A stretch of 64,000 bases of DNA. Origin: Moritella yayanosii. Lineage in GTDB: Bacteria > Pseudomonadota > Gammaproteobacteria > Enterobacterales > Moritellaceae. The DNA lies in the NCBI RefSeq assembly GCF_900465055.1, contig NZ_LS483250.1, forward strand, positions 682,001 through 746,000, written 5' to 3'. The translations under genes were made by a program, and so were the position numbers. How positions within the stretch are numbered: position 1 is the stretch's first letter; every line of letters begins with the position of its first letter. The notes beneath the pieces were generated by a model, which was not told the origin of the DNA, made no database searches, and saw only the letters and a program-made list of their open reading frames with translations. This document shows, one piece after another, positions 37,334 to 47,681 of this stretch.

Positions 37334-39025
37334 ATGAATAATGTATTTTTGAAGACGATGATTGCAGCGAGTTTATCAGTCACATTAACAGCATGTGATG
37401 ATAATGAGTCCAATTACAGCACATGCGTAGACGCGGGAGATGAATGTCAGCAGTTTACCTTATTACACACCAATGATAATCATGGCCGCTTCTGGGAAAA
37501 TAGCTATGGTGAATATGGCATGGCAGCCCGTAAAACATTGATTGATACCATTACTGCAGAAGTCGAGTCTTCAGGCGGCGAAATATTATTGTTATCGGGT
37601 GGTGATATTAATACCGGCGTACCGGAATCTGATTTACAAGATGCGAGACCTGATTTTATCGGGATGAATCTGCTTGGTTATGATGCGATGGCTGTCGGTA
37701 ACCATGAGTTTGATAACCCATTATCGGTGTTAGAAATGCAGCGAGAATTAGCTGATTTTCCAATGTTAGCCGCCAACATATATGATAATGAAACGGGCGA
37801 ACGTTACTTTGACCCTTATAAAATATTTGAGATTAATGGCGTACGTATTGCAGTCATTGGCCTAACAACAGAAGACACGGTGAAAATTGGCAATCCCGAA
37901 TTTATCAGTGGACTTAGATTTACCGATCCGAAAATTGAAGTGCAACTGGTTATTGATGAAATTAACGCTGCAAATAGCGCGGACGTGATATTTGCCACAA
38001 CTCATATGGGGCATTATGCCGACGGCCAGCATGGCAGTAATGCACCGGGTGATGTGGCACTTGCTCGTGCGTTAAACGAAGGCGCGCTGGACGTTATTAT
38101 TGGCGGCCATTCGCAAAACCCTGTGTGTATGGAAGTAGATAGCAACAGCTATGCAGACTTTCAACCGACAGGTGAATGTATTCCTGATCAACAAAATGGC
38201 ACCTATATAATGCAAGCCTTTGAATGGGGGAAGTATGTAGGTCGAGCTGATTTTGAATTTTATAACCAACAACTACACTTGGTTAATTATCGATTAATCC
38301 CTGTTAACATTAAAGTTAAAAATGAAAATGGCGAGCGTGTGCTTGTTGCAGATCCGATTATCCCCGACGCAACGGTTAAAGAGATCTTATCCCAGTACCA
38401 AGCTAAGGGACAAGAAGAACTTAGCGAGGTTATTGCCACAACCGATGAACTATTAGATGGCGCACGGGCTAATGTTCGTTCTCAACAAACTAACTTGGGT
38501 CATCTCATTGCGACTGCGCATTCGCTCAAGGTTAACGCGGATATTGGTATTATGAATTCGGGCGGGGTGCGTGCATCAATCGAAGCCGGAGATATTACCT
38601 ATAAAGACGTATTAACCGTGCAACCTTTTGGTAATACATTAACTAAAAGCACGATGACGGGTGCCCAAATCAGCACTTATTTGAGTGACGTAGCCACTAA
38701 GCAAGTTGGTTCGGGTGCTTATGCGCAATTAATCGGTGTAACCATGTCGGTTGATTGCCAAAATCAAAGTGTGTCGATCAGCGATATAAACAATAAAGGC
38801 TTTAGTGATACGGCGAGTTATAGTTTTACTGTGCCAAGTTTTAATGCGGCGGGTGGTGATGGCTATCCAGTTATTGACCCGGTCATGACTGGTTATGTGG
38901 ATGCTGAAGTGTTGTATTCATTTTTCAAGGAAAAAGGCAATATTGTTGCGAGTGAATTTACACCCTCAAATCAGGTGGTTTATACCAATTCAGACAGTGT
39001 GAACGGTTGTTTGATTAACGAGTAA
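37334..39025 (+). CDS. Lipoprotein 5'-nucleotidase/metallophosphoesterase (UshA-like)
   Basis: 563 residues. A lipoprotein signal ends LTAC (Cys21). The calcineurin-like phosphoesterase domain has LLHTNDNHGRF, GDINTG, GNHEFD, TTHMGHYADG and IIGGHSQNP, so all metal and catalytic residues look intact. The 5'-nucleotidase C-terminal domain has MNSGGVRASIEAG and FNAAGGDGYPV. It should hydrolyse nucleotides, UDP-sugars or NAD in the periplasm or at the outer membrane. AAGGAG lies 8 bases before the ATG. Its place inside a T6SS cluster, between tssG and the effector block, is odd. It may be a passenger or may serve nutrient salvage after prey lysis (inference). Confidence 0.85.
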   Translation: MNNVFLKTMIAASLSVTLTACDDNESNYSTCVDAGDECQQFTLLHTNDNHGRFWENSYGEYGMAARKTLIDTITAEVESSGGEILLLSGGDINTGVPESDLQDARPDFIGMNLLGYDAMAVGNHEFDNPLSVLEMQRELADFPMLAANIYDNETGERYFDPYKIFEINGVRIAVIGLTTEDTVKIGNPEFISGLRFTDPKIEVQLVIDEINAANSADVIFATTHMGHYADGQHGSNAPGDVALARALNEGALDVIIGGHSQNPVCMEVDSNSYADFQPTGECIPDQQNGTYIMQAFEWGKYVGRADFEFYNQQLHLVNYRLIPVNIKVKNENGERVLVADPIIPDATVKEILSQYQAKGQEELSEVIATTDELLDGARANVRSQQTNLGHLIATAHSLKVNADIGIMNSGGVRASIEAGDITYKDVLTVQPFGNTLTKSTMTGAQISTYLSDVATKQVGSGAYAQLIGVTMSVDCQNQSVSISDINNKGFSDTASYSFTVPSFNAAGGDGYPVIDPVMTGYVDAEVLYSFFKEKGNIVASEFTPSNQVVYTNSDSVNGCLINE

Positions 39026-39031
39026 CACGAC

Positions 39032-39067
39032 TGTGTATCGTGGTGAATATTTTAACTGCGATACACA
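39032..39067 (+). terminator. Hairpin after the nucleotidase gene, weak terminator
   Basis: TGTGTATCG (39032-39040) pairs with CGATACACA (39059-39067) around an 18-base loop, six bases past the stop codon. A T-rich but not pure tract follows. With the 180-base gap it probably separates the nucleotidase from the effector block. Confidence 0.45.
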
Positions 39068-39204
39068 CTCTTCATTTTGTATGCTAATGAGCAACAAATT
39101 CATACTTTTTCCAACTTTAAGCTATGGATATTTCTGATAAGCTAATTTTATTACGGGATAGCGTTACGGCTGTTACCAATAAATTGCTGTATTAAGGATT
39201 GATA

Positions 39205-39258
39205 ATGGCAGAACCTCAATTTAACTTGTCGCTAAATGGATTTGGCAATGTCTTATAA
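39205..39258 (+). CDS. 17-residue initiation peptide overlapping the adaptor start
   Basis: ATG 39205 has AAGGA 7 bases upstream. This initiation region (TTAAGGATTGATAATG) is nearly identical to that of the effector gene (TTAAGGATTGATTATG). It opens a frame of only 17 codons (MAEPQFNLSLNGFGNVL) that ends at 39258, inside the next gene, whose own ATGs at 39236 and 39248 have no good ribosome site. It is either a leader peptide that couples translation or the original N-terminus of the adaptor, now out of frame. Confidence 0.4.
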   Translation: MAEPQFNLSLNGFGNVL

Positions 39259-39910
39259 ATTAATATTATTAAGTGATTTAAAACCCACAGATCTCAACAT
39301 GGTATTAAGGCCTCACGTCGCTGTTGATATTATCCGAGAGTTGCATCTTCACCATACGCAGATTTGGGATCTTGAATGGCATAACGATCATGCTGATTTC
39401 ATGTCCTCACCAACAGATAAATATGCACGCGTAATTGAGAAACTCTTATTAGGGCATATCGTCTTATTGCAGTGGCCACAAGCTCAGTTTGACGGTGTTA
39501 TTGACCGTAGCGGAAATGTATACCTGTCTATGACAATGGGTATTGGCAATGAATTACTTGCGAGTAAAGTTAAAACACTTCAAGAATCTATTGTCGCGGG
39601 TGAAAGTCATTCTCCTGCTGCTGAAAGTAAACCGCTATCAAAACCAATTATCGCACCAGTTAAAACGCCTGCCGTTGCATCTGTAAGGAAAATGCAAGAT
39701 GCGGCAGCTGAGCAGGCTGTATTGATAGAGTTTAAATTGCTCGATCATGATGACACTCCTATGGCAAATGAAGCGTATTTAGTCACGCTGGCTTCTGGCG
39801 ACGAAGTTAATGGGAAACTGGACGCAGATGGTTATGTGAAACTATGTGGTGCCGAATACAAAAATGCAAAAATTTGCTTTCCAGAATTTGATGGCGAAGA
39901 TTGGTCATAA
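39236..39910 (+). CDS. Putative T6SS effector adaptor/accessory protein
   Basis: 224 residues from ATG 39236 (220 from ATG 39248). The N-terminal domain of about 120 residues (MSYKLILLSDLKPTDLNMVL onward) is not one I can name. A Pro/Ala/Lys linker follows, then an 80-residue C-terminal domain (EFKLLDHDDTPMANEAYLVT, then ending CFPEFDGEDW) of the transthyretin/Ig-like kind often found on T6SS spike and adaptor proteins. It sits immediately before the LysM/MIX effector with a 21-base gap, so it probably helps load that effector onto VgrG or PAAR (inference). The start is uncertain; see the overlapping initiation peptide. Confidence 0.6.
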   Translation: MDLAMSYKLILLSDLKPTDLNMVLRPHVAVDIIRELHLHHTQIWDLEWHNDHADFMSSPTDKYARVIEKLLLGHIVLLQWPQAQFDGVIDRSGNVYLSMTMGIGNELLASKVKTLQESIVAGESHSPAAESKPLSKPIIAPVKTPAVASVRKMQDAAAEQAVLIEFKLLDHDDTPMANEAYLVTLASGDEVNGKLDADGYVKLCGAEYKNAKICFPEFDGEDWS

Positions 39911-39931
39911 TGACAACGTTAAGGATTGATT

Positions 39932-42900
39932 ATGTCAGATAAAGCGAGTGTATATACAGTTGCAAGTGGTGATAACTTTACATTAATTGCACGCCGATTT
40001 GGTTTCCGTAATTATCAAGCGATATATGACCATGAGCTTAACGCGGAGTTTAAAAAACTTCGTCCAGATCCTAGCTCAATCTATCCGGGTGATGAAATCG
40101 TTATACCCCATAAAGTCATGAAAACAATACCTGCGAAAGAAGGTGGAATACAGGTTTTTCGAGTGGTAAAAGAAAAAGAAATCACTCCTCTTAAACAAAT
40201 CGGTATTTTACCTGTTCGATATGCGTTTTCTGACAAGATCGCTGAATCTCTTGATGAAGAACGTCAGCAACTCGATAGCACCGGTACTAATTTAGAGTCA
40301 GGCTTGATGTCGAGTGGTATGCGCGACTATACCTTGCGTCAATTACGTGATGGTTGGCTATATGTGTATAACGACACCAAGAGTGAATTAGACGAATATG
40401 AAATATCAGGCTCAACGTATACCAAATATGACTGGGATACGATAGATCAACACGCCGACAGTCAGGCGGGTGATGCAAAAAGTATTTTGTTATACAACGA
40501 AGGTGACAAACTTGCGATTTCGTTCGCACCATTACGATGGACAGACCGAGTTTGTGAACACATGAGTAATGATGCTGCTAGCCGTGATGCATGGATGCGT
40601 CAGTTGGATATGAGCGACTACAAAAATGCACCGCATACTGCCAACATTATCAAACTAAGTGAATTAGTCGTAGATGTAGATGCTGAAGGGGATGCAACGT
40701 TTAATAATACCTGTACACCGCTATCAGATCCAAAATTGGCGGGTAATAAAGACGGACTGGTACTCCACAAGGCTGCGAGCGTCGAGACAGATCATACAGC
40801 TGATCTGCCAGAAGCAACCGAAGCGATTATTGTAGCGCTGGATGATTCACTCGCAGATGTGAAGGACCTGTATGTGGCATTAGCCCAACCGTATGCCAGA
40901 CACTCGCTAGTTATGGGGTTAACGGACAAAGAAGTAGCAGACAATACCCGTAAATGGGAGATGGCTCAGTTTACCAAGAGTTTAGCGAGAGTGCAGTTAA
41001 GTGGAGATGAATTACCATCGAAAATTAAAGATAATCCCTTACTAAAAAGTAAATTCAATATTGATTTTAATGAATACTTAAATCAGGTTGAAGCTAGAAA
41101 CGCTTACTCGCAAACATATGCTGCGACACAAGATATACTCGGAACTGTAGCCCAAAAATACGAAAATAAAATTACGGTATCTAAAAAGACATTATTAGAA
41201 AAGTACAATTTTGTACCTACGTACAAACAAGAACTTGATTTGATTGCACAACAAAAAAGTAAGTATCAAGATGAAGTGAGGTGGGATGAATTAGATGCAT
41301 TCTGTGATGATATTGAACCTAAGTTAAAAGCCAATTTACCGTTAATTAAACAGGCACATAAAGACTTATTAGCCAGTTTGAGAATTCTTGGTAATGAAGC
41401 CATGAAAGTAGGCCTTGATGTTGAAGATGTTGAGAGCGTGACCTATCTGTTGAATTTTTCCAATGCGCTAACGTCAATGCTTATGCTTACCACACTCGAT
41501 GAGGACGGTGGTGCGAGTCTCAAATCATTTTTAACTCAGCAATCCCCTGACAACCTGTTATCACTGACTACTTTCTGCTTTTCAACTGCGTATCAAAAAG
41601 AGTTTGAAGAACGAATGTTATTGTTCGCTGAGTTAAAAACCGAAACAGATAATGGTAATTATAGCTTTGCAGATAGTACAGCAAATGGTTCCTTGTGGGT
41701 GGGACGCTTCAGTGAAATGGATACCCTTATGGGTTTCAATGTGGCAGGCGCTCAGGGTTCAACATGGTATCCCCTAGTCCAATCCGCTATTCAGCGAACT
41801 TTCAATGCTTTTAAAGAAGCTGCAAAAGGAGCTGCAAGTTCGGCATGGGGAACGCTACAAACCTCATTATTCACTAATGCTCTGCCATCTATAGTATCAA
41901 ATAATGTGAATGATTCGATCATTCACCATCTACGATTGGGATTATTAAGTAATGCAATTGATGAGTATTCTATCATCATAAATAAACAGTTTGATAATAA
42001 GATGAAGCAATTTAATGCTGATCTCGATGCTATCGACAATCGTCTAAAACCACTTTTTAGAAGCAAGGCTAGTTTAAATTCAAATAAAAATACCAGTGGT
42101 AAAGGTAACTCGTTCTATGCGAAAAAATTCAAGAAAGAAGCAATAGATATAGAAATTGAAAAACTAGTTAATCAAAAACAACTTCATATTGAAAATAAAC
42201 CTGATTTATTCGTTTTTGAAAATGAAAAGCTTAAAGTAATAGATGCAATTTCTAATCAAAGTACTACAGAACTTGCTGGCGTTGCGGTAGCAAAACGTAC
42301 ACAAAAAGCGCAAGGAATATATGAAAAATATGGTGCTACTTCACCTGGGTTAGCTATGTTGAATTTTGTTAACCTGCTGTATAAAGCTGAAGATTATGCA
42401 AATAGCTATGATTATTTGGATGACAAACAGAAATCTAGAATGAATAAAGATCTTGCTTCCACTTTCTTTTGGACTGCATCCTCTATTAGTGATGTGTTTA
42501 GAGGTGTGCATTGGGCTCAGGTTCAGAATCAAGGTGACACACTATTGAGAACGTCTTTACGGGATGCAGCTGCTGATAAAAAAATAACTGTTTTAGTGAA
42601 AAGATTCAGTGTTAGCATGGGAACCATGGCTGGTTTTGGGCTAGTTGCAGCAGGTGTTGAAGCATGGATGACATGGGATGATATAGATGATTCAGGTAGT
42701 GAATTTGAAGATACATTAGTACAAATGAAATTTGCAGCCTTAACTGCGCAAACCTTTATCTTTGGTGCTCAATCAGTGCTTTGGTTATTCTCAAAGTTTG
42801 GAAACCTCGCGCTAGGGACTATATTTCTTCCGTGGATGACCGCTGTACTTGCTATATCGGGGGTTGTGTATCTTATCACTTCTGTAGTGCTTGGCATCAT

Positions 42901-43468
42901 ACAAAAAACACCTCTAGAAACTTGGGTGAATAAAAGTACGTGGGGAAAAAGGCAAAACAAAGATTGGACGGCTGAACAAGAACTTCTTGAATATGACAAA
43001 ATAGTACGTCAACCCATGATTGAAATTACAACCATAGTGGAAAATGAGACTGCAGCACAGAAAATGGGCTATGGACGTAAACCTACTAAGAAACGTTTGG
43101 TTATATCTGTACCTGGGATTAAACCTAATGATGAAGTTGATATTGGTATAACGAAACACAGCTATGTATCTACATCAACGCGTATTAGAGACGTAAGTGA
43201 TATATCTGCGGTAGCAGCACTTACATTGGATGATCTTAATCAAGGAATATGGGCTGAGCTAGAAGGCCTATGGCAGTACAGTGTAGACGTTATTGTTGAA
43301 ACAGAACGTGATAGCTTCAATGTCAATATTGTAGTCCCTGCGGGCGATTCAGACATAGAGTATAAAGCGACAGGTAGTGAAGGCTCTTTGACTGTACATG
43401 TACAAGATCAAGTAACTATTGAAAATAGTTCTAACTTATTTACGAGCAGAGTAGGACATCATGAATAA
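39932..43468 (+). CDS. T6SS effector: LysM, MIX motif, membrane-inserting C-terminus (VasX-like)
   Basis: 1178 residues. The N-terminus is a LysM module (YTVASGDNFTLIARRFGF at about 7-24, ending YPGDEIVIP). At about 135-145, LRDGWLYVY matches the MIX motif hRxGhhYhh, which marks many T6SS effectors. The middle is long and helical (about 250-880). Three hydrophobic stretches at about 892-913, 934-953 and 959-991 (TIFLPWMTAVLAISGVVYL) resemble the membrane-inserting part of VasX and colicin-like toxins. A charged C-terminal beta-rich region of about 150 residues ends the protein. Start ATG 39932 has AAGGA 6 bases upstream. It overlaps the membrane immunity gene by 8 bases. Pore formation in the target inner membrane is inferred. 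Confidence 0.8.
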   Translation: MSDKASVYTVASGDNFTLIARRFGFRNYQAIYDHELNAEFKKLRPDPSSIYPGDEIVIPHKVMKTIPAKEGGIQVFRVVKEKEITPLKQIGILPVRYAFSDKIAESLDEERQQLDSTGTNLESGLMSSGMRDYTLRQLRDGWLYVYNDTKSELDEYEISGSTYTKYDWDTIDQHADSQAGDAKSILLYNEGDKLAISFAPLRWTDRVCEHMSNDAASRDAWMRQLDMSDYKNAPHTANIIKLSELVVDVDAEGDATFNNTCTPLSDPKLAGNKDGLVLHKAASVETDHTADLPEATEAIIVALDDSLADVKDLYVALAQPYARHSLVMGLTDKEVADNTRKWEMAQFTKSLARVQLSGDELPSKIKDNPLLKSKFNIDFNEYLNQVEARNAYSQTYAATQDILGTVAQKYENKITVSKKTLLEKYNFVPTYKQELDLIAQQKSKYQDEVRWDELDAFCDDIEPKLKANLPLIKQAHKDLLASLRILGNEAMKVGLDVEDVESVTYLLNFSNALTSMLMLTTLDEDGGASLKSFLTQQSPDNLLSLTTFCFSTAYQKEFEERMLLFAELKTETDNGNYSFADSTANGSLWVGRFSEMDTLMGFNVAGAQGSTWYPLVQSAIQRTFNAFKEAAKGAASSAWGTLQTSLFTNALPSIVSNNVNDSIIHHLRLGLLSNAIDEYSIIINKQFDNKMKQFNADLDAIDNRLKPLFRSKASLNSNKNTSGKGNSFYAKKFKKEAIDIEIEKLVNQKQLHIENKPDLFVFENEKLKVIDAISNQSTTELAGVAVAKRTQKAQGIYEKYGATSPGLAMLNFVNLLYKAEDYANSYDYLDDKQKSRMNKDLASTFFWTASSISDVFRGVHWAQVQNQGDTLLRTSLRDAAADKKITVLVKRFSVSMGTMAGFGLVAAGVEAWMTWDDIDDSGSEFEDTLVQMKFAALTAQTFIFGAQSVLWLFSKFGNLALGTIFLPWMTAVLAISGVVYLITSVVLGIIQKTPLETWVNKSTWGKRQNKDWTAEQELLEYDKIVRQPMIEITTIVENETAAQKMGYGRKPTKKRLVISVPGIKPNDEVDIGITKHSYVSTSTRIRDVSDISAVAALTLDDLNQGIWAELEGLWQYSVDVIVETERDSFNVNIVVPAGDSDIEYKATGSEGSLTVHVQDQVTIENSSNLFTSRVGHHE

Positions 43469-44192
43469 AGAAAACGAAACAGATCAGCAAGAAATGAATG
43501 AAATTCGTTGGCAAGAAGAGCGTAAGTTACGTGATACCTTAGATGCTGAATTATTAAAAGCTCCTGTTAGTTACGAGTGGCGACTTATGGTTAAGTTTCC
43601 AATCGCACCTAAGCTTTGTTGTTATTTGATGGGGGTATTTATTGGTGGTTTATTTGTTTATAGAGGAATGAATGAAGGATCATTAGGTTCGATCATTTTT
43701 GGTTTTATCTTTGGTTTAATTCTTATAAGCATATCTCATTATTTATTTTTTCCAGATAAGGACACACACTACAAGCTCACTCCTTTAGGTATCATTTATA
43801 CTGAAAAAGATACCATCCCTGATGTTGCTTATACAATCATGCGTGGTTTTGCATGGTTCTCAGTGGTTGTCTGCTTGGCGACTGTTGTATATGTTGGACC
43901 ACTTGCTTTTGTTGGTGCCGGTGGAATGGCGTTATTAGCCGTTAAATTTACAGGGTTTAAAGCTGTAACTAAAGCGTTGACTGTTAACTTTGTTCAAGAT
44001 TATAAGGTGAAAATATGGAGTAAAGCTGGAATTATGTCATTGTGTAGTCAGCCCATAGACTTTTCATATAGTTGTAAAATTCATTATAAGCCGAGTCAAG
44101 AAGCTGAATTGTTAGAAGCGTTGTCACGACATATAAATATCGAGCAAGTAATAAAAGTTAAAGGGCACCGTGCACTAGGATATTATGATTAG
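43461..44192 (+). CDS. Putative membrane immunity protein for the MIX effector
   Basis: 243 residues with at least three or four hydrophobic segments (LCCYLMGVFIGGLFVY near 53-68, IIFGFIFGLILISISHYLFF near 78-97, and a long pair near 130-162), flanked by charged tails. Its ATG lies inside the stop region of the effector (8-base overlap), the classic effector-immunity arrangement. VasX of Vibrio cholerae has a comparable multi-pass partner, TsiV2. Function is inferred from position and topology, since no sequence family is recognised. Confidence 0.65.
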   Translation: MNKENETDQQEMNEIRWQEERKLRDTLDAELLKAPVSYEWRLMVKFPIAPKLCCYLMGVFIGGLFVYRGMNEGSLGSIIFGFIFGLILISISHYLFFPDKDTHYKLTPLGIIYTEKDTIPDVAYTIMRGFAWFSVVVCLATVVYVGPLAFVGAGGMALLAVKFTGFKAVTKALTVNFVQDYKVKIWSKAGIMSLCSQPIDFSYSCKIHYKPSQEAELLEALSRHINIEQVIKVKGHRALGYYD

Positions 44193-44356
44193 CTATTAAG
44201 AGTTAATCATGCTCGATTGTGAATGATCAGAATGGGCAGAATGGGCAGTACTACTTCAAACAAAACCAACCTTTTTTCATACCTATAACCGATTGTTGAT
44301 TAAGTCTAAAGTTCATACCATTGAAGTGTTAATGGGATGAATTAAAAGGATTTTAC

Positions 44357-46954
44357 ATGTCAACGATGTCGTTAAAACACCTAGTGGACAAACTGAACCA
44401 AAATGGTAAAAAGGCACTAGAGGGTGCTGCGGGGCTTTGTCACTCACGCAGTCAGTTTACGGTTGAAATAGAACACTGGTTATTACAGCTAGTAGAAAAC
44501 AAACAAGATGATATAGCGATAATCTGTCAGCTGCAGGGCATCGATGTACAAGTACTAATCAATGAACTTAATTTATCATTAGAGCGACAAAAAACCGGCA
44601 ATAGTGCAGCGCCGAGTCTGTCTCCGCATATCATCAACTTATTAAGACAAAGCTGGTTAAATACCACCATTGAGTTTGACGAACAACAGATCCGCTCCGG
44701 TATTATTCTTTATACACTCCTAAGTGATGACAGCATCAACGCGATGTTGTCTCGCCATATTCGCCAGTTTGAGCGACTATCAGCTAATTTAATTCGCGAT
44801 AACTGGTCTATTATTACCGAAAAATCGGCAGAACAAAACGGTATTGTTGCAGTGTCTAATGCTGGTGTCGCAACCAACAGTAAAACGCCATCGTTAGACC
44901 AATTCACTGTAGATTTAACCGAAAAAGCCCGCAGTGGTAAAATGGACCCGATTTTAGGCCGTGATCCAGAAATTAGACAAATGGTCGATATTCTCACTCG
45001 ACGTCGTCAAAACAACCCTATTTTAACCGGTGAAGCTGGTGTGGGTAAAACTGCCGTTGTCGAAGGACTTGCCCAACGTATCGTTGCCAAAGATGTACCA
45101 GAAAGTCTACAGCACGTGCAATTACGTGAACTTGATTTAGCGTTGCTGCAAGCTGGCGCGGGTATGAAAGGTGAATTTGAAAACCGCCTAAAAGCAGTAT
45201 TAAATGAAGTAAAACAATCAGCAACCCCTATTATTTTATTCATTGACGAAGCTCATACCATGATTGGTGCTGGTGGCGCGGCAGGGCAAAACGATGCAGC
45301 TAACATCCTCAAACCTGCGCTTGCTCGCGGAGAGTTACGTACTATTGCCGCAACAACATGGGCTGAATATAAAAAGTATTTTGAAAAAGATCCGGCATTA
45401 ACCCGCCGTTTCCAAGTGGTTAAAATTGAAGAACCTTCTGTGGCCACTGCGGTGATTATGTTGCGTGGTATTTTACCTGTGATGGAACAACACCACGATG
45501 TTGTGATTACCGCTGATGCCCTGCAAGCCGCCGTTGCCTTATCTAAACGTTATATAAACGGTCGTCAATTACCAGACAAAGCAGTGGCACTATTGGATAC
45601 CGCTTGCGCTCGTGTTGCTATCAGTCAAGCCGCAACACCGGGCTTAGTTGAAGATTTACAACGTAAAAAAACGCAGCTTGAAGCTGAGATCAAATTGCTT
45701 GAGCGTGAACAACTGTCTGGCGAAGATCATGGTGATGTCATTACCGCATTACAAAGCGATCTTGTTGGTGTTGAAGATAACTTGGTTGTTGAGCTGCAAG
45801 CGTGGAAAAAACAATTGGAATTAGTACAAGCTATTCAACAGCAAATTGCCGACATTCATGAGCATGGTGCAGAGCAAGATAAATATACTCGACTTACTGC
45901 GTTAAAAGCAGAATTACACGAAGCTAAAAATACCATGGTGTACTGGCAAGTTGATGAGCAAGTTATTTGTGAAGTGATCTCGGACTGGACGGGTATTCCC
46001 CTCGGTAAAATGGCGCAAGACGAACTCGAAACTGTGCTTAATTTAAGTGCTGAGATGAAGACTCGTGTTATCGGTCAAGACCATGCCATTGATTTGATCG
46101 CTCGGACGGTACAGATCTCTCGTGCCCAGTTAAGTGACGAAAGTAAACCCAATGGTATTTTCATGCTAACGGGTCCAAGTGGTGTCGGTAAAACTGAAAC
46201 GGCGTTAACACTTGCCGAGCAGGTTTATGGCAGTGAAGAAAATATCATCACCATTAATATGTCTGAATACAAAGAAGAGCATAAGGTTTCTCTGTTGCTC
46301 GGTTCTCCTCCTGGTTATGTTGGTTTTGGTGAAGGCGGCGTATTGACTGAAGCGGTTCGTCGTAACCCTTACAGTGTCGTATTACTCGATGAAATTGATA
46401 AAGCGGCACCTGGTGTGCAAGATATTTTTTATCAAATCTTTGATAAAGGCTGTGTTAAAGACGGCGAAGGGCGCGATATTGATTTCAAAAATACCATTAT
46501 CATCATGACATCTAACGTCGGTAGCGACACGATCACTGCATTATTTGCCGATCCCGATACTGCTCCAGCGTTAGACAGTTTGGCTGATTGTATTAAAGGC
46601 GATCTCATGGCGGCCTTTAAACCCGCATTTTTGGGTCGTGCCAACATAATTCCGTTTGTGCCGCTAACAGATGACATGTTAAGCACCATTGCCCAGTTAC
46701 AAATAAACCGTTTGGCTGCGCGTATTCGTCGTAATCACAATGCCGAGTTTATCGTTGATAATGAAGTGATTACTCAAATAGTCAGTCGATGTCATGACGT
46801 GGCATCAGGTGCGCGTACCATTCACAATTATTTGCAAAACACGCTATTACCGGAAATATCAGTGCAAGTGTTACAAGCGATGACGCAGCAGACTGAATTT
46901 AGTCAAATTAACGTTACTACGAATGAAGATAACTTCATTATTACGCTGAATTAG
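44357..46954 (+). CDS. tssH: TssH (ClpV), T6SS sheath-recycling AAA+ ATPase
   Basis: 865 residues. The N-domain ([20 protein letters not shown]) is the ClpV type that binds TssC rather than the ClpB type. Two AAA+ modules have Walker A GEAGVGKT (about 225) and GPSGVGKTE (about 606) with matching [10 protein letters not shown] and LLDEIDKA. It disassembles contracted sheaths. A 164-base gap separates it from the immunity gene; the only oddity there is a 9-base tandem repeat (44231-44248). Confidence 0.96.
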   Translation: MSTMSLKHLVDKLNQNGKKALEGAAGLCHSRSQFTVEIEHWLLQLVENKQDDIAIICQLQGIDVQVLINELNLSLERQKTGNSAAPSLSPHIINLLRQSWLNTTIEFDEQQIRSGIILYTLLSDDSINAMLSRHIRQFERLSANLIRDNWSIITEKSAEQNGIVAVSNAGVATNSKTPSLDQFTVDLTEKARSGKMDPILGRDPEIRQMVDILTRRRQNNPILTGEAGVGKTAVVEGLAQRIVAKDVPESLQHVQLRELDLALLQAGAGMKGEFENRLKAVLNEVKQSATPIILFIDEAHTMIGAGGAAGQNDAANILKPALARGELRTIAATTWAEYKKYFEKDPALTRRFQVVKIEEPSVATAVIMLRGILPVMEQHHDVVITADALQAAVALSKRYINGRQLPDKAVALLDTACARVAISQAATPGLVEDLQRKKTQLEAEIKLLEREQLSGEDHGDVITALQSDLVGVEDNLVVELQAWKKQLELVQAIQQQIADIHEHGAEQDKYTRLTALKAELHEAKNTMVYWQVDEQVICEVISDWTGIPLGKMAQDELETVLNLSAEMKTRVIGQDHAIDLIARTVQISRAQLSDESKPNGIFMLTGPSGVGKTETALTLAEQVYGSEENIITINMSEYKEEHKVSLLLGSPPGYVGFGEGGVLTEAVRRNPYSVVLLDEIDKAAPGVQDIFYQIFDKGCVKDGEGRDIDFKNTIIIMTSNVGSDTITALFADPDTAPALDSLADCIKGDLMAAFKPAFLGRANIIPFVPLTDDMLSTIAQLQINRLAARIRRNHNAEFIVDNEVITQIVSRCHDVASGARTIHNYLQNTLLPEISVQVLQAMTQQTEFSQINVTTNEDNFIITLN

Positions 46955-47123
46955 ACAGAAAAGTATGAGATAAAAACCATTCTAAATTCGCTGGTAATAC
47001 ATACTTCAAAAGCTTGTGTTAAAGGGAGATTATTAAGATAATTTAATCAGCTTCTACAGCGGGTATTTGTTTATTTATTAAGGTGTTAAATGAACAGGTT
47101 GGTAACCAAAAATAAATTTCACA

Positions 47124-47147
47124 GATGGTTTTATTGACAAAACCATC
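47124..47147. promoter_or_regulatory. Inverted repeat in the hcp upstream region
   Basis: GATGGTTTT (47124-47132) and AAAACCATC (47139-47147) form a perfect 9-bp inverted repeat with a 6-base spacer, 41 bases before the hcp ATG. The 234-base tssH-hcp gap most likely carries an hcp promoter. This repeat could be an operator or a 5'-UTR hairpin. Confidence 0.4.
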
Positions 47148-47188
47148 ACCATAGCAAGCTTATTTAAGCAATTTTAAAGGATTATAAA

Positions 47189-47668
47189 ATGCAAGCAAAT
47201 ACGTATTTAGATTATGAAGGTATTGTTGGTGAATCTACGGCTAAAGAATTCCCAGATCTAATCACAGTATTATCATTAGACTTTGGTACAAGCCGTGTAT
47301 TAAGTTCTTATACTGGTACAGCGCAAGACCGTGAAGCAAGCTCTGCAAAGCTTAATGATGTAACAATTACTAAGCTACAAGATAAAGCTTCACCTGATCT
47401 TTTCAAAGAATCTACGATCGGTAAAGGTAAAAGTGCTGTTTTCCACATCACTAAGCAAGGCGAAGGAATTGAAGAGATCATGAAAATTGAACTTACAAAT
47501 GCCATGATCAGCAGTTACCAAGTTTCAGTTCAAGGCGATCGCCCACTAGAAACTATCACCATTAGTTATACAGAAATGATGATGACAGTAACGCCTACTG
47601 ATGACTTAAACAATGTACAAGCTCCACTTGTCTATGGTTACAGCGGTGTGACTGGCCAACAAATGTAA
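47189..47668 (+). CDS. hcp: Hcp (TssD), T6SS inner tube protein
   Basis: 159 residues. It aligns by eye with the Hcp1/EvpC-type family of about 160 residues (YLDYEGIVGESTAKEF, then VTITKLQDKASPDLF and TISYTEMMM near the end). It forms the hexameric tube pushed out by the sheath and can carry small effectors. AAAGGA lies 8 bases before the ATG. A very strong terminator follows, so hcp can be made in excess of downstream vgrG from its own transcript. Codon use looks smoother than its neighbours, as expected for a highly expressed gene. Confidence 0.95.
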   Translation: MQANTYLDYEGIVGESTAKEFPDLITVLSLDFGTSRVLSSYTGTAQDREASSAKLNDVTITKLQDKASPDLFKESTIGKGKSAVFHITKQGEGIEEIMKIELTNAMISSYQVSVQGDRPLETITISYTEMMMTVTPTDDLNNVQAPLVYGYSGVTGQQM

Positions 47669-47681
47669 GTTTGCTGGTTTC

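Noticed and set aside
44229-44248. Tandem repeat AATGGGCAG x2 as a regulatory repeat or start of a CRISPR
   Set aside because: Only two copies of 9 bases; no further units or spacers.
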